Source: Phycisphaerae bacterium (GTDB lineage Bacteria; Planctomycetota; Phycisphaerae; UBA1845; JAFGLZ01). Taken from it: a stretch of 39,961 nucleotides of DNA. How positions within the stretch are numbered: position 1 is the stretch's first letter; every line of letters starts with the position of its first letter. The position numbers and the translations under genes are program-made. The notes beneath the pieces were generated by a model, which saw only the letters and a program-made list of their open reading frames with translations, did not search any database and was not told the DNA's origin. The stretch lies in the NCBI GenBank assembly GCA_016927755.1, contig JAFGLZ010000095.1, positions 1 through 39,961 of the forward strand. The letters run 5' to 3'. Positions 1-7,810 of this stretch are shown one piece after another.

Positions 1-475
1 CCGCGATATTCCCCGCCGTGGGGGTTTTGGCTTGGCTGTGACATGTGTGGGGCGGGAGGGGGTGTTGTCGTACTGCCTGGGGTTCGGGGTTCGGGGTTCG
101 GTAGCTACGGGGAGGCTGGAGGGGGACGATGTCCCGAAATGACCTGGGGAAAAGTCGAAACGTCGATGAGTCGACACGTCGACATTGGGGAGGGGGTGGG
201 CGATGTCCCGAAATGTCCCACAATGTCGCGGAATGCAGCGGGATGTTCGGGAGTGTTCGGTTTTGACCGGTCGCATTTCTGGGCTCCGCGTTGGTGTTGG
301 GGTCCTCCACAATAGACAAGGGGGTCGGCGTACTGGGGAAGTGAGAAGTGAGAAGAGGGAAGTTAAGAAGTAGGCGTGGGGGGAGGTTTCTGTCGACGTA
401 GAGCGGCGTCGCGCGGGTGCAGTCCGATTCTAAAGCGGTGTCAAGCCACCGCACTCCATACCGGGGGGTTGTGGA
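1..475. other. gene-free left edge with simple repeats
   Basis: I see no convincing gene here; the open frames are short and of odd composition. The stretch has a short GGGGTTC tandem near 80-105. The word TGTCCCGAAATG occurs twice, near 130 and 203, and several looser relatives (CGAAACGTCGATG, CACAATGTCGCGGAATG) lie between and after. A run of AAGTGAG/AAGAG near 340-370 is low-complexity. queG ends at 476 on the other strand, so any terminator for it would lie here, but no clear stem with a T-run was found. Confidence 0.5.
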
Positions 476-1528
476 TCATTTGGGGCGGGCTTGGATGTGG
501 CGGATGGCCCATTGGGCGTGCTCGGCTAGGAGGGGGTCCTCGTCGTGGGCGGCGGCGCGGAGGAGGTCCAGGTGCTGGGGGCCGCCGATGTTGGCGAGGG
601 CGACGGCGGCGTTTCGACGGAACATCGCCAGCTTGGCGCGCCGGGTCGCCCGATGTCGGGTGGCCTCTAGATAACGAGGCCTGGACCAGTTCAGCAGCTC
701 GGGCAGCGGGACCTCCGGGCACGAGTCGCCGGCCTGCAGTACGGGCTCGCTCGCTCCGGGGGCCTTTCGATTGTGCGGGCAGACGCGCTGGCAGACGTCG
801 CAGCCGAAGACGCGATCGCCGACGGCGGGGCGAAGGTCCGGCGGGATGGCGTCGCGGAGCTCGATCGTCAGGTACGAGATGCATCTGCTCGCGTCGAGGA
901 CGTAGGGCTCGACGAGGGCCCCGGTCGGGCAGGCGTCGAGGCAGCGTCGGCATCGCCCGCAGCGGTCCGGGACGGGAGGGTCGATTTCGAGGGGTAGCGT
1001 CGTTGCCGCGCCCGCCAGGAAGACGAAGGATCCCAGCTTCGGGGCGATGAGGCAGGTGTTCTTGCCGATCCAGCCCAGTCCGGCGGCGGAGGCGAGGGAG
1101 CGTTCGAGGACGGGGGCGGTGTCGACGAAGGGGCGTGCGTCGAAGGGTTCGTCGAGGGCCTCACCTAGGCGCGCGAGGAGGGTATCGAGCCGATTTCGGA
1201 TCAGCTCGTGATAGTCCGGGCCCCAGGCGTAGGAGGCGATCGTTCCGGATGGGTTGTCGCGTCCGGACTCGGGGCGAAGGGGCTCCGGGCGGTGGTAATT
1301 CATCGCGACGCAGATGATGCTTTGGACGCCCGGCAAGAGTCGCCGAGGGTCCAGCCGCAGCTCCACGTGGCGATGGAGGTAGGTCATGCGGCCGGCGTAG
1401 CCGCGACCGAGCCATTGGCGCAGGAAGTCGGCATGAGGCGGGGCGGCGACGGGGGCGATGCCGACGCGATCGAAGCCCACCTCCGTCGCGAGGCGTTTGA
1501 CGATTTCGGCGCGTTGGCGGGCGGTCAT
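476..1528 (-). CDS. queG: epoxyqueuosine reductase QueG
   Basis: This is the cobalamin- and iron-sulfur-dependent reductase that converts epoxyqueuosine to queuosine in the wobble position of certain tRNAs, the last step of queuosine synthesis. The protein shows the family layout: an N-terminal catalytic region, then two ferredoxin-type cysteine clusters, CGRCRRCLDACPTG near residue 190 and CDVCQRVCPHN near residue 240. A C-terminal helical HEAT-like repeat stretch follows (FRRNAAVALANIGG...). At 350 residues it has the usual length. I chose the ATG at 1528 (MTARQRAEIVKRL); the frame stays open to a TTG at 1588, which would add 20 arginine-rich residues that look unlike the family. No other queuosine gene is adjacent. 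The assignment is firm. Confidence 0.95.
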   Translation of the reverse strand: MTARQRAEIVKRLATEVGFDRVGIAPVAAPPHADFLRQWLGRGYAGRMTYLHRHVELRLDPRRLLPGVQSIICVAMNYHRPEPLRPESGRDNPSGTIASYAWGPDYHELIRNRLDTLLARLGEALDEPFDARPFVDTAPVLERSLASAAGLGWIGKNTCLIAPKLGSFVFLAGAATTLPLEIDPPVPDRCGRCRRCLDACPTGALVEPYVLDASRCISYLTIELRDAIPPDLRPAVGDRVFGCDVCQRVCPHNRKAPGASEPVLQAGDSCPEVPLPELLNWSRPRYLEATRHRATRRAKLAMFRRNAAVALANIGGPQHLDLLRAAAHDEDPLLAEHAQWAIRHIQARPK

Positions 1529-1702
1529 GCGACTATGATAGTCCGTGAGGCGACGACGGCCCAGGCGGATGGACAAGGCTTGGGACAAGACGTACCTTTC
1601 GGGGAATCAGCGGTTGCCCCCGGCACAGGGACGACGGCGTCGCCTGGCGCTTGCACGAGCCGTTCTCCGAGCATGCAGTCGGTTGGAAAGGCAGGGATCG
1701 AT

Positions 1703-2467
1703 ATGAAGGTCGGACTGTGTACGATCGCGTTTAGGGATCGCGGCATCGAGCAGGCAATCGACGCCGCGGCGCAATGCGGTTGCGACGGGATCGAGGTCTG
1801 GGGCCAGACGGGGCATTTGCCGCCGTCGGCGACACCGGCCGGTGCGAAGCGGGTTCGCGACCTAGCGCGGGAGCGAGGTCTCGAGATCCTGGCGTACGGA
1901 TCGTATCTGCGACTGCTCACGGACGAGTTCGACGCCCAGGTTCATCCGGTGCTGACGACGGCGCGGGTGCTGGGCACGCGGGTGCTTCGGATCTGGACGG
2001 GGGGGCCGCCGTCGGCGGAGGCGACCGACGCGATGATCGACGAGGCGGCGGAGCAGCTCGAGGGGCTGTGCGAGCGGGCGGCGGAGCACGGGATCACGGT
2101 GGCTTTCGAGAAGCACGACGGCGAGCTGAGCGACTCGGCCGACATGATTCTGCGCTTGATCCGCCGGGCGGGGATCGAGAACCTCAAGACGTACTATCAG
2201 CCGTCGTGGCAGCCGGGGGGGGACGATTTCTACGAATCGCTGACGAAGCTGCTGCCGTACGTGGTGAACGTTCACGCACAGAACTACCTAGGCGGCGACC
2301 TCCGTCACCGGACGGCTCTGTCGGAGGGGGACGTGGACTACGCGCGGGTTGTCGGGATGCTGAAGGAATCGGGATACGCGGGTCCGATCGAGGTGGAGTT
2401 CGTGGAGGGTCCGGATCCGATCGCTTGGGCGCGGGGGGATGTGGCGTATTTGCGGTCGTTGGTTTAG
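1703..2467 (+). CDS. sugar phosphate isomerase/epimerase-like TIM-barrel protein
   Basis: This 254-residue protein has the AP-endonuclease-2/xylose-isomerase-like TIM barrel fold. It starts MKVGLCTIAFRDRG, has the early strand-helix motif CGCDGIEVWGQ, a mid-barrel EKHDGELSDSADMILRLI segment, and a C-terminal VNVHAQNY...GDVDYARVVGMLKESGYAGPIEVEFVEG block. The conserved Glu/His residues that bind a divalent metal in this fold appear present. The family interconverts sugars or cyclitols, but the substrate cannot be told from sequence. I chose the ATG at 1703 because homologous-looking sequence begins exactly there; the frame is open further upstream only as antisense of queG, with an alternative ATG at 1673. 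It is divergent from queG and the gap is about 170 bp. Confidence 0.85.
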   Translation: MKVGLCTIAFRDRGIEQAIDAAAQCGCDGIEVWGQTGHLPPSATPAGAKRVRDLARERGLEILAYGSYLRLLTDEFDAQVHPVLTTARVLGTRVLRIWTGGPPSAEATDAMIDEAAEQLEGLCERAAEHGITVAFEKHDGELSDSADMILRLIRRAGIENLKTYYQPSWQPGGDDFYESLTKLLPYVVNVHAQNYLGGDLRHRTALSEGDVDYARVVGMLKESGYAGPIEVEFVEGPDPIAWARGDVAYLRSLV

Positions 2468-2534
2468 GGACGTCGTTGCGTCGGGTCTTGTTCGCCGCGA
2501 CGGGCCGAGGGTCAGTCGCAGGGAGATGTTCGAG

Positions 2535-2668
2535 TTGACTGCGGCGTGGAACGCAAGACGTTCCGTCGCCCCTCCGGGGCTAATTGGACAGGGCATTCGG
2601 GCACCAGGGGTTCCGTCCGCCGAAGCGGCGGACTCCACCCCTGGCTACATTCCTCCGGCCCTTCGGGC
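2535..2668. repeat. REP-like palindromic intergenic repeat
   Basis: This gene-free segment is packed with short inverted pairs: GAACGcaagaCGTTC, GCCCCtccGGGGC, a long pair in which CCAGGGGTTCCGTCCGCC is answered by GGCGGACTCCACCCCTGG, and GGCCCttcGGGCC at its right end. Stacked hairpins like these are typical of dispersed palindromic elements between planctomycete genes. It abuts the 175-bp element that starts at 2669. I cannot show a second copy inside this window, so its status as a repeat rests on its architecture. Confidence 0.55.
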
Positions 2669-2843
2669 CTAAGCTGCCTGCAAGAATGCTTGGACAGCTA
2701 GCGAACCTTGGGTGATGCACCTCTTGAGAGGTGGCCGACACGAATTCGATCGGAAATTCGCGCCCCCCACGGCTAAAGCCATGGGGCACCCACATAGAGG
2801 TTCCTTCTGACGCACTGTTCAATCCTTCATGAAAGCGGCTTGG
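2669..2843 (+). mobile_element. 175-bp MITE-like element, copy A
   Basis: This block matches 26341-26515 on the opposite strand without gaps, with about 15 differences in 175 bases (about 91% identity). Its ends form an imperfect terminal inverted repeat: CTAAGCTGCCTGCAAGAATG on the left, and the reverse of CTTCATGAAAGCGGCTTGG on the right, which is more diverged here than in copy B. Inside are two hairpins, CACCTCT-TG-AGAGGTG and CCCACGGCT-AA-AGCCATGGG. It has no room for a transposase, so it would be non-autonomous. An open frame crosses it on the minus strand, but most base differences between the copies change the amino acid, which argues against a protein. Confidence 0.75.
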
Positions 2844-2879
2844 ATGCAAACGTGCCGGGCGGCGTATGAATGTTTTACT

Positions 2880-3000
2880 ATCGCCGGCCGCGCGGGATGA
2901 ATCCCGCGGGGGCAGATCGCGTCATGCATGACGGCCCTGCAACGATCCGCAGGACGCGCCCGTCATGTATCCGCGGGATGCCCCCATCATGCATCCGTGG
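2880..3000. repeat. hairpin and 24-nt tandem repeat upstream of the tandem secreted genes
   Basis: The stretch has a perfect CGCGGGAT-GA-ATCCCGCG hairpin near 2893-2910, the 10-bp palindrome TCATGCATGA near 2923, and two adjacent 24-nt units (2945-2968 and 2969-2992) that agree at about 19 of 24 positions. The start of a third unit, ATCCGTGG, follows. The rest of the gap up to 3148 shows no gene and no clear promoter. Confidence 0.5.
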
Positions 3001-3148
3001 CTTCGGAGTCTGTTGCGGGCGGAGTGCCGGGGCGCTTAGGATACTGCGATCCGCTTGGGGCGGGACGAGGGGAGGGCTTCTCGGAAAGCGACTCGCGCGA
3101 TCCGGCGGTCCGAGCGTTCCGTTCGCGGATACGAGGAGAACCATCATC

Positions 3149-5398
3149 GTGCACATCTTGAACCGCAGGACCGCGCTATTCGTGGCGGCAGGAGTCATTG
3201 GGGCCATCGGTGTCACGGCATCGCGGGCGGCCGAGGCCGAGATTGACATGGCCAAGGTTCTGCCCGGTCCGTCCGTAATCTACGTGGGGTGGAGCGGGAC
3301 GGAGGCGGCGTGTCCGGCGTTCGAGAAGACGGCGCTGGGGCAACTGCTGGCCGAGCCGGAGGTCAAGAAGCTGACCGAGGCGCTGTGCCCGCAGGTGAGC
3401 GCGCTGGTGAAGGCGCATCTGGGGGGCGGTGGCGAGAGCAAGCGAGACGAGCAGATCAAGGAGGCGCTGGGAATCCTGTCGCGTCATCCGGGCGCGATCA
3501 ACGTCATGCGGCTGATGCTGCAGAAGACGGGGCTGGAGATCCAGGCGGCGTTCGTGGCGCACCTGGGGGCGGACGCGGGGCGATTCGAGGAGCTTCTGAC
3601 GTCACTCCTGGGGGAACTGCTCAAGGGGCCGGAGGGCGGGGCGCCGCCTCTGAAGACCGCGACGATCGGGGCGAGCACGCTGACGCAGCACACGATCAGC
3701 AAGGCGCTTCCGATCCTGAGCTGGGGGCGGGTGGGCGAGTACTACATCCTGACGGCGGGGACGGACACGCCCAAGAAGGTGATCGATCGGCTTTTGGGAC
3801 AATCCGAGACGCCGCCGCTGATCGAGAACGACAACTTCTCGGCCGCTCGGGTCGGTCTGAAGCTCGAGGGCAAGACGACGGTCCTGAACTGGTACGTGAG
3901 TCTGAGCGACATCTTCCTGCGGTTGCCGCTGGTGGCGACGGTCATCGACCTGCAGCGGAGCGAGGGTCGTCCGAAGCAGAAGGACGCGCTGTCGCTTGGC
4001 GTGATCGTGGGTCGGACGATCCGAGCGCTCGATCTGCGGAAGCTCAAGAGCCTGTCGGGGGCGGTTAGCATCGAGGAGGACGGCTTCCGCATCGCGTGGT
4101 ACCTGCACGCGCCGGACACGCAGACCGGGCTGATGAAGTTCTTCCATCAGAAGCCTTTGACCGAGGAGGATCTCGCGGCCGTTCCGCGGGAGGCGAACAT
4201 CTTCTACGCCACGAACCTGGACCTGCCCGGGTTCTACGAGGCGATGATGTCGGCGCTGAAGGAGATCGATCCGAAGCTGTATCAGGGCTGGGTGGACCTG
4301 ATCGCCGAGGGCGAACGTGTCGCGGACGTGAAGCTGATCGAGGACGTGCTGGCGCCGCTGGACGACGGCTGGGTCTTCTACAACGCCCCGGTGGATGGGG
4401 GCGGGTGGTCGGGCATGGTGCTTCTGATCGAGGCGAAGGACGTCGCCCACGCGGAGAAGTCGTTGACGGCGCTGGCCCAAACGGTGGTGGAGCATCTCGG
4501 CGGGGCCGAGGCGCAGATCGTGACGAGCGACGGGCCGGGGGGCAAGCCGCTGCGTCAGATCGAGGACAAGACCGGCTCGATTCCGGCGGGTGTGATCCCG
4601 GCGTGGTCGACGGCGGGGAAGTACTTGGTGATCGGGATCGATCCGAGGGGCGTCTCGGCGGCCGTGGCGCGTCTGAACGGGGGCGGGACGGCGGAGACGT
4701 CGATCCTGAAACGAGAAGACTTCGCCACGAGGAGGAAGTATCTGCCGAGCGGCGCCAACGCGCTGGGGTACTTGGACGGCAAGGACGTGCTCGGGTGGGC
4801 GTATCGGATGGCGGTGGCCCTGCTCGGGGTCGGTTGGGACCCGTCGCTGATACCGAAGCGGGAGACGGTTGAGAAGCACCTGTTCGGCATGGTCACGGCG
4901 TTGGTGGCCGACGAGGGTGGGGCGCTGATGGTCTCGCACGCCCCGCTGCCGTTGCCCACGCCGACGGCCCGGTGGCCGGCGGCGGTTGTGGGCGCGATCG
5001 CGCTGGCGGAGGTCTTCGGCGATCGGGTGAAGGAGGACGCGGCGTCTTCGGACTTGCCGGCGCTGGGCAAGGCCTGTCACGTGTACGCGGCGCGGCACGA
5101 GGAGAAGTTCCCCCAGACACTGGACGCGCTCGTGGCCGAGCAACTGCTGCCGAGCGGGGCGGCGGGGCTGACCCAGTACGAATATGTTTCGGGTCTGTCG
5201 CCGTACGATCCTGACTGGTTCATTCTGGCGTATGACAAGGCCTCGGTGGACAAAGGCGCCCAGCGAGCTCGCGTGCTGCTGGTCACCGGCAAATGCATCT
5301 GGATGCCCGCCGAGGAGTTGACCCAGACGTTGGAGAAGGCTCGCGGACAGCTTGCCACGAGGCCGGCGACGACGACGCAGACCGGAGCCAAGCCGTAG
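3149..5398 (+). CDS. large secreted protein, DUF3352-like, first of tandem pair
   Basis: The product is about 749 residues with a Sec signal peptide (ILNRRTALFVAAGVIGAIGVTASRAAEA) and no later membrane segment, so it should be exported. I chose the GTG at 3149: GAGGAGAA lies 8 nt upstream, and the signal peptide follows at once. The longer frame back to 2870 runs through repeats. The mature part alternates strands and helices with blocks such as VPREANIFYATNLDLPGFYEAMMSAL and a C-terminal QTLDALVAEQLLP...YDPDWFILAYD segment. It resembles planctomycete proteins assigned to the DUF3352 group; this is from memory of the family. The next gene has a related block (LAAVPPEASCAIMPLDLTDWVCRLRDAYL), pointing to a tandem duplication. 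The function is unknown. Confidence 0.8.
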   Translation: MHILNRRTALFVAAGVIGAIGVTASRAAEAEIDMAKVLPGPSVIYVGWSGTEAACPAFEKTALGQLLAEPEVKKLTEALCPQVSALVKAHLGGGGESKRDEQIKEALGILSRHPGAINVMRLMLQKTGLEIQAAFVAHLGADAGRFEELLTSLLGELLKGPEGGAPPLKTATIGASTLTQHTISKALPILSWGRVGEYYILTAGTDTPKKVIDRLLGQSETPPLIENDNFSAARVGLKLEGKTTVLNWYVSLSDIFLRLPLVATVIDLQRSEGRPKQKDALSLGVIVGRTIRALDLRKLKSLSGAVSIEEDGFRIAWYLHAPDTQTGLMKFFHQKPLTEEDLAAVPREANIFYATNLDLPGFYEAMMSALKEIDPKLYQGWVDLIAEGERVADVKLIEDVLAPLDDGWVFYNAPVDGGGWSGMVLLIEAKDVAHAEKSLTALAQTVVEHLGGAEAQIVTSDGPGGKPLRQIEDKTGSIPAGVIPAWSTAGKYLVIGIDPRGVSAAVARLNGGGTAETSILKREDFATRRKYLPSGANALGYLDGKDVLGWAYRMAVALLGVGWDPSLIPKRETVEKHLFGMVTALVADEGGALMVSHAPLPLPTPTARWPAAVVGAIALAEVFGDRVKEDAASSDLPALGKACHVYAARHEEKFPQTLDALVAEQLLPSGAAGLTQYEYVSGLSPYDPDWFILAYDKASVDKGAQRARVLLVTGKCIWMPAEELTQTLEKARGQLATRPATTTQTGAKP

Positions 5399-5433
5399 CG
5401 GGCTCTTTCAGGACTCTCGCATTGGCGAACGAC

Positions 5434-6984
5434 ATGATTCGAAGACGATCCGTCGGGCAGTTCGGAGTTCTGGGCCTTGCGTTTCTGTTGGGGGGCGTTG
5501 CCGCGCCAGCCCGAGCGGAATCGGCGGGGACGACGACACGAGCGGGAAGCGCTGATTTGGCGGAGTACGTTCCGTCTGACGTCTTGACGGCCTACTGGGG
5601 CCGGCTGGAGCAGTCGGGGGGTCCGGGGGACGACCACGTCGTGGTGCGGATGCTGAAGTGGGTGGAGCTTGCGCGGCAGCTCAACATCATTCCGAAGCCG
5701 TACCGAACGATCAGCGACATCGCCGGCTCGCTGCCGGTTCTGGGCAGCTACGAGCACGTGGTGATGCTGATGGACGTGTCGAGCCGTCCGGTGGGTCCTG
5801 AGGGGTATCGGCTGGCGCACATGCAGCTTGCGGTGGTCGTTGCGACGAAGGGCAACCACGAAGCGGTCGTGGAACGGATCCGGCGGATGCTGGCCGGGTA
5901 CACGGACAAGGAGTTCGGCAAGATCGAGGTGACGGAGCGGAACGGCAGTCGGTCGTACCGGTTGACGGACTCTCGTCTGCCGGGTTGGGCGACTTGGGAG
6001 TGGGGGCCGCTGGGGGAGAACTACGTCATCGGGGTGGGGCCAGGGGCGTTTGATCGCGTGGCGAAGACGTACGCGGATCCGAGCCGCTCGATCAAGGCCG
6101 ATCCATGGTTCGCCAACGCGCGGAAGCAATGCCGAGGCGTGGGGGCGATGATCGAGTGGATGGTGAACTACCAGGGCATCCGGCAGCGGCTGGAGCCGGT
6201 GGTCCAAGGTCGTCCGGAGCAGGTGCTCAAGGCGCTCGGGGCGGGGGAGCTTCAACGCGGACTGGCGACGCTGCGCATGAACGGGCGGTATCTCGTCTGC
6301 TACACGATGAACCACTATGAGAAGGAGGGGGACTTCTTTCGCGCGTTGTCGGATCCGGAGAACGTGCCGAAGCGCCACCTCGCGGCCGTTCCGCCCGAGG
6401 CGAGCTGCGCGATCATGCCGCTGGACCTGACCGACTGGGTCTGCCGGCTGCGCGACGCGTATCTGGCGTCGCAGACCGAGAAGGAGCGGGGCGAATGGCA
6501 CGAATGGTTCGCGGAGTTGGAGCGGCGGACGGGCATCAACATCCGATCGCAGCTTCTGGACCGCTTGGGGGACTACCTGGTCATCCACGACTGGCCCGCG
6601 CATCCGTTGAAGCTGCCGCTGACGTTCACGCTACTTCTGGAGATCGACGACGCGGCGCCGGTTCAGGACGCCATCGACGCCATGATGGGGGCTTGGCAGG
6701 AGTGGCAGCGTCGGCCCGAGGCGTCATCGAGCAGCACGCGACCGACAGCGACGGCGGCGGCGACGCGTCCCTCGCGTCCACGGACTCGGGGGTCGTTCCG
6801 CTTTCACGTGGGTCGCGAGCCTGACGGGATGTGGTACGTTCAGGCGGGGGTGGTCCGTCCCGCGATCGCGGTGAGCGATCGATACATTATCATCAGTTGG
6901 TCACCCGAGGCCGTGCGCGACAACATGCGTCGTCTTAGCGAACTCGCGGACCGGCCCTCGACCACGCCGACCACCGCCCCCTGA
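5434..6984 (+). CDS. secreted protein, DUF3352-like, second of tandem pair
   Basis: This 516-residue protein starts MIRRRSVGQFGVLGLAFLLGGVAAPARAES, a clear signal peptide, at the ATG 35 nt after the stop of the previous gene. The open frame continues upstream inside that gene, but the signal peptide fixes the start. The mature part resembles its neighbour in length of repeating units and in the LAAVPPEAS...LDLTDWVCRLRDAYL block. Near residues 430-450 there is a Ser/Thr/Arg-rich linker, followed by a C-terminal FRFHVGREPDGMWYVQAGVVRPAIAVSDRYIIISWSPEAVRDNMRRL segment. The pair very likely forms one transcription unit. I do not know what the proteins do; an envelope or extracellular role is inferred only from the signal peptides. 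Confidence 0.78.
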   Translation: MIRRRSVGQFGVLGLAFLLGGVAAPARAESAGTTTRAGSADLAEYVPSDVLTAYWGRLEQSGGPGDDHVVVRMLKWVELARQLNIIPKPYRTISDIAGSLPVLGSYEHVVMLMDVSSRPVGPEGYRLAHMQLAVVVATKGNHEAVVERIRRMLAGYTDKEFGKIEVTERNGSRSYRLTDSRLPGWATWEWGPLGENYVIGVGPGAFDRVAKTYADPSRSIKADPWFANARKQCRGVGAMIEWMVNYQGIRQRLEPVVQGRPEQVLKALGAGELQRGLATLRMNGRYLVCYTMNHYEKEGDFFRALSDPENVPKRHLAAVPPEASCAIMPLDLTDWVCRLRDAYLASQTEKERGEWHEWFAELERRTGINIRSQLLDRLGDYLVIHDWPAHPLKLPLTFTLLLEIDDAAPVQDAIDAMMGAWQEWQRRPEASSSSTRPTATAAATRPSRPRTRGSFRFHVGREPDGMWYVQAGVVRPAIAVSDRYIIISWSPEAVRDNMRRLSELADRPSTTPTTAP

Positions 6985-6996
6985 CGAGGTTTGATC

Positions 6997-7653
6997 ATGA
7001 AGCTCGGCAAGGCCGCTCGCGGCATCATTTTCGACATGGACGGGACGCTGTGCGATACGCTCGGGGACATCGCGTATGCGGCGAATCTCGCGCTCGAGGC
7101 GGTCGGCGCGCCGGTGCATCCCGTGGCGGACTACGCCGAGTGGGTCGGGTGGGGCCTGCGACAATTATGCGCGACCGCCTTGGGCGAGGAGAGCGGCTCG
7201 CGGTTCGACCGGATGTACGAGCGGGCGGTCGAGGAGTACAACAAGTTCCCGATGGACCGATCGTTTCCGTATCCCGGCATCCCCGATCTGCTGGACGCCC
7301 TGGTCGGACGGGGCATCCCGATCGGGATATCGAGCAACAAGCCTCATGACTTCGCCGCGAGGATCGTCGAGACGATCTTCGCCCGGTGGTCGTTCGTCCA
7401 CGTCGAGGGGTACAAGAGCGACGTGGCGCGGAAGCCGGATCCGGCGGGGGCGCTGCGGATCGCCGAGACGATGGGCCTGGCGCCGGGGGAGATCGCCCTC
7501 GTGGGGGATTCGGCCGTGGACGTGGAGACCGCGCTGAACGCCGGGATGGCGCCCATCGGCGTCTCGTGGGGGTTCCGGGGCCCGGAGGAGCTGACGGGGG
7601 CGATGCACATCATCGATCATCCCAACGAACTGCTGGAGTTTGTCGCCAGGTAA
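6997..7653 (+). CDS. HAD-superfamily phosphatase, phosphoglycolate phosphatase-like
   Basis: This 218-residue protein has the HAD motifs in order: FDMDGTLCDT near residue 11 (nucleophile and acid/base aspartates), SSNKP near residue 110 (motif II Ser), the Lys of KPDP near 145, and GDSAVDVETALNAG near 170 (motif III/IV aspartate). A helical cap lies between motifs I and II. The layout fits phosphoglycolate phosphatase and related sugar-phosphate or nucleotide phosphatases; the substrate cannot be fixed. GAGGT at 6986-6990 precedes the ATG at 6997 with good spacing; an in-frame TTG at 6991 is less likely. It begins 12 nt after the preceding gene and may be co-transcribed with it. Confidence 0.87.
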   Translation: MKLGKAARGIIFDMDGTLCDTLGDIAYAANLALEAVGAPVHPVADYAEWVGWGLRQLCATALGEESGSRFDRMYERAVEEYNKFPMDRSFPYPGIPDLLDALVGRGIPIGISSNKPHDFAARIVETIFARWSFVHVEGYKSDVARKPDPAGALRIAETMGLAPGEIALVGDSAVDVETALNAGMAPIGVSWGFRGPEELTGAMHIIDHPNELLEFVAR

Positions 7654-7741
7654 TGCCGATTGGAGGCCGAGGGAGGAGGGTGCGCGCGCCGATGGAGGTG
7701 TGGCGCGGCCGCGGCGGGGAATCGGGCGGAATCGTCCACAG

Positions 7742-7771
7742 TTGGAGTTGAGGCCGAGACGGGGATAGAAT
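7742..7771 (+). promoter_or_regulatory. candidate sigma-70 promoter
   Basis: TTGGAG (7742-7747) and TAGAAT (7766-7771) are separated by 18 nt, about 40 nt upstream of the secreted paralog gene. The -10 matches five of six consensus bases; the -35 is weak. Confidence 0.4.
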
Positions 7772-7810
7772 CGGTTAGTGTCCGACCGGGGGAAGCGAGA
7801 CGAGAGCATT

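Noticed and set aside
2580..2849. Small protein encoded by the 175-bp element, with a counterpart at 26272-26550
   Set aside because: The frames align, but about ten of the thirteen base differences change the amino acid, and the block is explained by terminal repeats and hairpins.
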